Assembly (NCBI RefSeq): GCF_014196915.1
Contig: NZ_JACIEP010000011.1
Span: 1-64,000, forward strand
Length of the DNA stretch: 64,000 nt
Source of the DNA: Dysgonomonas hofstadii
Lineage (GTDB): Bacteria; Bacteroidota; Bacteroidia; Bacteroidales; Dysgonomonadaceae
Direction of reading: 5' to 3'
The translations under genes and the position numbers were made by a program. Position 1 is the first letter of the stretch. Each line of letters starts with the position of its first letter. Below the pieces are notes generated by a model. It searched no databases. It saw nothing but the letters and a program-made list of their open reading frames with translations, and had not been told where the DNA came from. Of this stretch, positions 59,257 through 64,000 are shown one piece after another.

Positions 59257-61050
59257 TTAGTAACCGGGATTCTGAGTTAAATTCTTATTGACATCCATCT
59301 CGCTCAGAGGGATAGGTAACAGCATATTCCGTGCTTTAATGTTTTCGGGAGCTGCCGAACTTGGAATGCTGCGTTCGCTGGTACTTATAAATGGATTGTA
59401 CTGCCGCCATACCTGCATTTGCTGCACGAGTATTCCTCTTCTTACCAGATCGCACCATCTGTCAGTCGATTCTGCAACCAGTTCGCGTGCGCGCTCATTG
59501 AGTATTTCCGCTCTGAAAGCAGCATAATCGTCACCATAGTTGTTATAATCCCACACAGTCCTAACACCGTCATAAATATATCCATAGCCTCCCGGCTTCC
59601 AGTCAGCGACATGCGTATTGGTTTCTGTCAGATAATCGCTGATAAGCTGACGGGGAAGTGCATCCTCATGCATTATGCCTTTCGCAGCCATTCTGGCCCG
59701 TTTGCGCACCAGATTCACAGCATCGTATGCCGATTGCACAGAGGCTCCGCTCATATCGAAGCCGGCAGAAGAATTGTATGTTCCAGGGCCTTTATGTACC
59801 TCATTGTATGCTTCTGCATATATTAGCAGGACATCAGCATAACGCAGCAAAGGTTCATCCATACCGAAGTTAGTATAATTGTATGATGCCGGGTCAGACA
59901 GCGGATATCTTCTGAATTTGCCTACGCTCCATTGAACCCAATTGTCATTTTCTGTCGCTTCGCTCAGCTTTTGGTCGGCTCTGGTATCCCAATAGATTTT
60001 ATAGTCCCATCCCCACAAAGTCCCATCATCCTGGATCTGTACTCTCGGGCAGTTCCATAAACGACGTACGGAGTCGGTCGGCTCGTAGATCATACGGTGA
60101 TAGTCCGAACTGGATATATTATCCCACGATCCTCCCAGATTTTGATTGCCACGTATACCGAACATCATGCCTGTCCAAGTTCCTGTTTCATCGCCGGTCA
60201 ATCCCTGTACTGTCCAAAGAACTTCATTCGGCGCTTTTTCCCGTGTCTTGGCATTGAATACATCGGGGTAATAGTCCACCAGGCTATAGCGCCCTCCACG
60301 GATTACTTCCTCCGCATATTCCAGTGCCTTTTCAAAGTTATCGGCGGCACTTCCGTAGATTTCTTTTCCATCACGTTGTGTGACACTTCCAATCCATAGA
60401 TGAACTTTCGCTAAGAAACCACGACAGGCGTCTTTTGTCAATCTTCCGTACTGATAACCACTATTTGTATCATTTTTATCCATTGTTTTCTCGATGCAAT
60501 ACTCAAAGTCTTCTATGATCTGCTTGAAAACCTCACTTTGCGGACTGCGTGCGACTTCAAGGTTATTCAGTGATTTTGTTTCTTCCAGCACTAACGGAAC
60601 ATCGCCAAACCATCTGACAAGGTCGAAATATAAAAATGCCCTGATACCCCGTGCCTGTCCGACATATCTTTCCCAGTTGTTTATTTTTTCCTTATTGGCA
60701 GTTACGTTGTCTATTACAGAATTACAGTCTTTTATAACCGAATAATGCGATTGCCACATGCCGGCTATGTATGAATTATCTGCACCGTACGTAAAGTTAC
60801 TCAAGCCACTGGCTTCATCCCAGCTTGCCCTTTTGAGCAGGTCGTTTGGAATCTGCTTCATATTGTATCCTGTGACTTTCGAGTCGGTCAGGTTCCTGTA
60901 AACGCCGTTGATAGCCTGACGGGCATCCTGTTCGCTGTTATAGAAATTTTCAGACGTCAATATTCCCTTTGGATCTTCTTCAAGAAAATCGGAACAGCTG
61001 CAAACAATCAGGGATATAAAAATTATTATTAATATGCTTAATTTATTCAT
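59257..61050 (-). CDS. SusD/RagB glycan-binding lipoprotein
   Basis: The 597-residue protein has a lipoprotein leader MNKLSILIIIFISLIVCSC, the DFLEEDPKGILTSENFYNSEQDARQAINGVYR start typical of the family, TPR-like SusD helices, and DEPLLRYADVLLIYAEAYNEV with ILNERARELVAESTDRWCDLVR near the C terminus. SusD proteins cap the SusC channel and bind the glycan. The gene lies 18 bp after susC. Confidence 0.96.
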   Translation of the reverse strand: MNKLSILIIIFISLIVCSCSDFLEEDPKGILTSENFYNSEQDARQAINGVYRNLTDSKVTGYNMKQIPNDLLKRASWDEASGLSNFTYGADNSYIAGMWQSHYSVIKDCNSVIDNVTANKEKINNWERYVGQARGIRAFLYFDLVRWFGDVPLVLEETKSLNNLEVARSPQSEVFKQIIEDFEYCIEKTMDKNDTNSGYQYGRLTKDACRGFLAKVHLWIGSVTQRDGKEIYGSAADNFEKALEYAEEVIRGGRYSLVDYYPDVFNAKTREKAPNEVLWTVQGLTGDETGTWTGMMFGIRGNQNLGGSWDNISSSDYHRMIYEPTDSVRRLWNCPRVQIQDDGTLWGWDYKIYWDTRADQKLSEATENDNWVQWSVGKFRRYPLSDPASYNYTNFGMDEPLLRYADVLLIYAEAYNEVHKGPGTYNSSAGFDMSGASVQSAYDAVNLVRKRARMAAKGIMHEDALPRQLISDYLTETNTHVADWKPGGYGYIYDGVRTVWDYNNYGDDYAAFRAEILNERARELVAESTDRWCDLVRRGILVQQMQVWRQYNPFISTSERSIPSSAAPENIKARNMLLPIPLSEMDVNKNLTQNPGY

Positions 61051-61068
61051 GGTTTTTCTTTTTAATGT

Positions 61069-64000
61069 TTAAAATCCTAGTTCGATGGAGAAAGAGAAAG
61101 ACCGTGGTTTTGGATATGGGCTCATATCAAGACCGGGAGCTAAACGTGCAACCGTTCCATAACCTGTATTTGCTTCGGGATCGAAACCCGAATAGCGTGT
61201 CCAGAGACAAAGATTGGTGCCTGTGGCTGCTACCCTTACATTGGATAGTCCCATTTTCTTCACAAAATTTGTTGGTAAATTATATCCTAAAGTCAGGGTT
61301 TGAAGCCTAAGGAAAGATCCGTCTTCAACAAGATCGCTTCTCATTACACTTTCGCCCCATGTTCCGGAACCATACAAAGGATAATTGTTTGTGGGATTGC
61401 TGGCCGACCAGACATCCTTGTATACATTCTTCATAATATTGTCTATACTGGCTGTCCCTACCAGATAGTAGGCATTACCATTGATAACATCGTTGCCATA
61501 CGACCATCTGAAAAAGACATATAAATCGAATCCTTTATATGAGAAAGTATTGCCTATCCCTCCGGTATGCAGGGGATTTACATCTGCGATAGGCACTCGG
61601 TCGTTCGCATCTATTATGCCATCCTGATTAGTATCTACGACTTTTAGTTGCCCCAGCGCAAGATTCGGCCCCGGGTATCCGTTTATTATTTCATTTTCAT
61701 TGTTGTATACTCCGTCTGATATATATCCGTAATAAATACCAACAGGCTGACCGACTCTTAATAATACATCGCTTGTTATCTTGGCATTGAGTCCCCTGTC
61801 ATAGAATTGCTGATATTGATCTTTGTCGAGTGACAGGATTTTATTCTTGTAGAATGAGATATTAAAATCGGTAGACCATTTAAAATCTCCTGTCAGCCAG
61901 TTTGCGTTTATCGCAAAATCCACACCTTTGTTTTCCATCGATCCTGCGTTTTTCCAGGCTTGTGTATATCCGGAAGTAGAAGGTATATTGACTTGCAATA
62001 ACATGTCGTCGATCCTTTTATAATAAAAGTCCGTTGTGAATGAGAACCTGTTATTCAGCACACCGAAATCGAGGCCGACATTATATTGCTTCTGACTTTC
62101 CCATTTCAGGTCATCGTTGACAACATTCGAAGGATAACGCCCTATTTCCACACTGTTTCCATTGACTACCACTTTATTGTTTGCCAGTTGTGCGAGTGAT
62201 TGATATGAAGGGATCTGATTGTTTCCGGTCATCCCGAAACTAGTCCTCAGTCTCAGGTTAGAAATAAAATCGATTTCCTTGATGAATTCTTCTTCCGACG
62301 CACGCCAGGCAACACTCACCGCCGGAAAATATCCGTACTTATTATTTATCCCGAATTTTGAAGATCCGTCTATACGTAAAGAAGCGTTGAGGACGTATCT
62401 GTTGTCAAAGGTATATGTTCCGCGACTTATAAAAGAAGCTGTCTGATTGCCATCGTAAGTGTATTTAGGGGCGTATGTGACAAGTCCCTGGTCTATTCCC
62501 CAGATGCCCAGTGCTGTATCTTCAAAGTTGGTTGCTTTGTTGTATATATTCTTCATTGTCCACTTCGAAGCCTCGAAAGCACCCATCAGGGAGAAATAGT
62601 GTTTCTGTATATTTTTGGAATATTGCAGTCTGGCTTCATAGACCCAGCTGGCTTCTTCCCTGTTGGTAAGTTCCATCCGTCCTTTTTCCGATTGTCCATA
62701 CCAGGTATCGGGTCCCCAGAATTTGCTTTGTCCGACTGTATATTTCCTGTAAGAAGCGCTTGTGCTGAAAGTCAGATCATCTAATATCTTGTAGTTAAAG
62801 TAAATGTTACCATTCAGTTCATTGTAAGTGTTTTTAATATCCACCTGTTCTATAGCCACAAGGGGACTCATTATATTTACATTGCTGTAATTCATAATGT
62901 CGGATAGTCCCGGATAGTATAAGAACGGCGATCTCTGTAATGCATTCAGCATGACACCTGTTTGCGACCAGTCATTGATAGGATTCTTATCTTTGGATGT
63001 TGAGTATGATAAATTGACGCCAACGTTTATTTTGGAACTTACCTCCTGACTCAGATTTACACGTGAGGTGAAGCGGTCGAAAGCCGAACGTTTTATGATA
63101 CCTGTATTATTAAGATATCCCAGCGAAACCATGTAATTTGTTCCGTTACTGCCGCCCGACATACTTGTATTTACTTCATGCTTTCTTGCTGTCTGCGTAA
63201 TTTCGTCCATCCATTTGTGTACGGAAGGATCGTTCCATCCTTTATTATCAATAACACCTTGCCAGAAATTAATCAGGTTCTCTCCATCGAAGGTGGCATA
63301 ATTCAGCATCTTGGTAGCATATTCTTCAGGAGAAAGTACCTCTATCGAACTTTTAGGGCTTATGTCTAATCCTCCCGTGTAGCTTAATGAAAATTTAGGT
63401 TTAGCTGATGCTGCACCCCGTTTGGTGGTGATAATAACGACACCGTTAGAACCATTTGCCCCATATATGGCAGCGGCAGCGGCATCCTTCAGTATTTCCA
63501 TCGAAGCAATGTCATTGGGATTGAGTCCCAGCAAAGGATTGTTTACGGTTTCTGTATCATCGTTTGTTATTCTTTGCGCAGGCATAGGAACACCGTCTAT
63601 TACAAACAGGGGCTGAGTACCTCCGGTAATGGAGTTTACCCCCCTGATACGGAAAGTCATCCCGCTGGATAAGGAACCATCTGTTGGGATTATCTGCACC
63701 CCGCTGACTTTTCCCTGTAAGGCCTGAAGTGTTTGTGCCGAACCGCTTTGTGTAATATCCTTCATGTTAACGGAAGCTACGGCTGTTGATATATCACTCC
63801 TTCTCTGAGTTCCATACCCGACTACTACAATTTCGTCCATTTCTGTAACTACAGGCTCAAGAATAACTGTTAGGGGACGATTGTCGCTGACTGCTATTGT
63901 CTGAGGGTTATATCCTAAAAAATTAAAGACAAGGACATCCCCCTGTTTGGCAGCAATCTTAAAATTACCGTTATCATCAGCCATCGTTCCGGTAGAAGTA
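61069..64000 (-). CDS. SusC/RagA TonB-linked outer-membrane protein (5' end outside window)
   Basis: The visible 976 codons start inside the carboxypeptidase-regulatory-like domain (DDNGNFKIAAKQGDVLVFNF). Then come the SusC motif MDEIVVVGYGTQRRSDIS, the TonB plug with LQALQGKVSGVQI and IRGVNSITGGTQPLFVIDGV, and a 22-strand barrel ending FSIELGF. The frame stays open to base 64000, so the signal peptide and the first residues are missing. It imports the oligosaccharide bound by SusD using TonB energy. Confidence 0.95.
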   Translation of the reverse strand, partial: TSTGTMADDNGNFKIAAKQGDVLVFNFLGYNPQTIAVSDNRPLTVILEPVVTEMDEIVVVGYGTQRRSDISTAVASVNMKDITQSGSAQTLQALQGKVSGVQIIPTDGSLSSGMTFRIRGVNSITGGTQPLFVIDGVPMPAQRITNDDTETVNNPLLGLNPNDIASMEILKDAAAAAIYGANGSNGVVIITTKRGAASAKPKFSLSYTGGLDISPKSSIEVLSPEEYATKMLNYATFDGENLINFWQGVIDNKGWNDPSVHKWMDEITQTARKHEVNTSMSGGSNGTNYMVSLGYLNNTGIIKRSAFDRFTSRVNLSQEVSSKINVGVNLSYSTSKDKNPINDWSQTGVMLNALQRSPFLYYPGLSDIMNYSNVNIMSPLVAIEQVDIKNTYNELNGNIYFNYKILDDLTFSTSASYRKYTVGQSKFWGPDTWYGQSEKGRMELTNREEASWVYEARLQYSKNIQKHYFSLMGAFEASKWTMKNIYNKATNFEDTALGIWGIDQGLVTYAPKYTYDGNQTASFISRGTYTFDNRYVLNASLRIDGSSKFGINNKYGYFPAVSVAWRASEEEFIKEIDFISNLRLRTSFGMTGNNQIPSYQSLAQLANNKVVVNGNSVEIGRYPSNVVNDDLKWESQKQYNVGLDFGVLNNRFSFTTDFYYKRIDDMLLQVNIPSTSGYTQAWKNAGSMENKGVDFAINANWLTGDFKWSTDFNISFYKNKILSLDKDQYQQFYDRGLNAKITSDVLLRVGQPVGIYYGYISDGVYNNENEIINGYPGPNLALGQLKVVDTNQDGIIDANDRVPIADVNPLHTGGIGNTFSYKGFDLYVFFRWSYGNDVINGNAYYLVGTASIDNIMKNVYKDVWSASNPTNNYPLYGSGTWGESVMRSDLVEDGSFLRLQTLTLGYNLPTNFVKKMGLSNVRVAATGTNLCLWTRYSGFDPEANTGYGTVARLAPGLDMSPYPKPRSFSFSIELGF

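Noticed and set aside
1-64000. CRISPR array
   Set aside because: No run of regularly spaced identical repeats with unique spacers and no cas gene was seen; the 36-bp-spaced boxes at 3641-3752 are short dyads with no spacer-like structure.

Overview
The window looks like a chromosomal segment of a Bacteroidales bacterium, probably close to Dysgonomonas or Parabacteroides (inference from gene content; no search was run). The main signs are a SusC/SusD pair with a hybrid two-component regulator, TonB-dependent receptors, many short-leadered lipoproteins, AT-rich spacers, and repeated -7 boxes of the TAnnTTTG type with TTTG about 20 bases upstream, the known Bacteroidetes housekeeping promoter form.

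Positions 1-9441 are an integrated mobile region at the 3' end of a tRNA-Pro(TGG) gene (9430-9504, minus). A perfect 16-bp copy of the tRNA end lies at 1607-1622 and again at 9426-9441, so the stretch between them is one element, and a second element with its own integrase abuts it on the left. Both tyrosine integrases carry one in-frame amber codon (codon 35 and codon 34). The right-hand element holds a RelE/ParE toxin-antitoxin pair, a run of iteron-like boxes, a small protein, an HUH rolling-circle initiator, an excisionase-like protein, and a tightly coupled three-gene operon: MNT-HEPN nucleotidyltransferase, ABC-type ATPase, HNH nuclease. The last two resemble the Septu defence pair PtuA/PtuB. 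The translationally coupled MNT-HEPN gene in front of them is the best candidate here for an undescribed variant system.

Positions 9.6-31 kb are core genome: glyA and rlmD; an outer-membrane barrel; rpoN with a PAP2-like membrane protein; gcvH and purE; a CBS-less sugar-phosphate isomerase; an ackA / 3-hydroxyacyl-CoA dehydrogenase-like / pta acetate cluster; a TonB receptor with a cysteine-rich partner that looks metal related; an orphan terminase-small-subunit-like gene; the electron-bifurcating nfnA-nfnB pair (nfnB is easily mislabelled gltD); and a TPR/LuxR-type lipoprotein regulator divergent from a DUF3244-like gene.

Positions 32-50 kb hold yeiH-like, ybeY, fbp, an AlkD-like protein, recG, an amino-sugar group (ROK kinase, a catalytically emptied NagB fused to a PIG-L deacetylase, and canonical nagB), several small membrane or stress proteins, a membrane protein/winged-helix pair, DUF5131, DUF5063 with a DEDD exonuclease, and cbpA-cbpM. 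Positions 50.7-64 kb are a polysaccharide utilisation locus, all on the minus strand: SusC (cut by the window edge), SusD, a SusE-position lipoprotein, a 1374-residue hybrid regulator, a GH31 glycosidase and a DUF4874/DUF4832 lipoprotein.

The spacers of the core region are rich in dispersed palindromic repeats belonging to several families, two of them nested inside larger inverted repeats.
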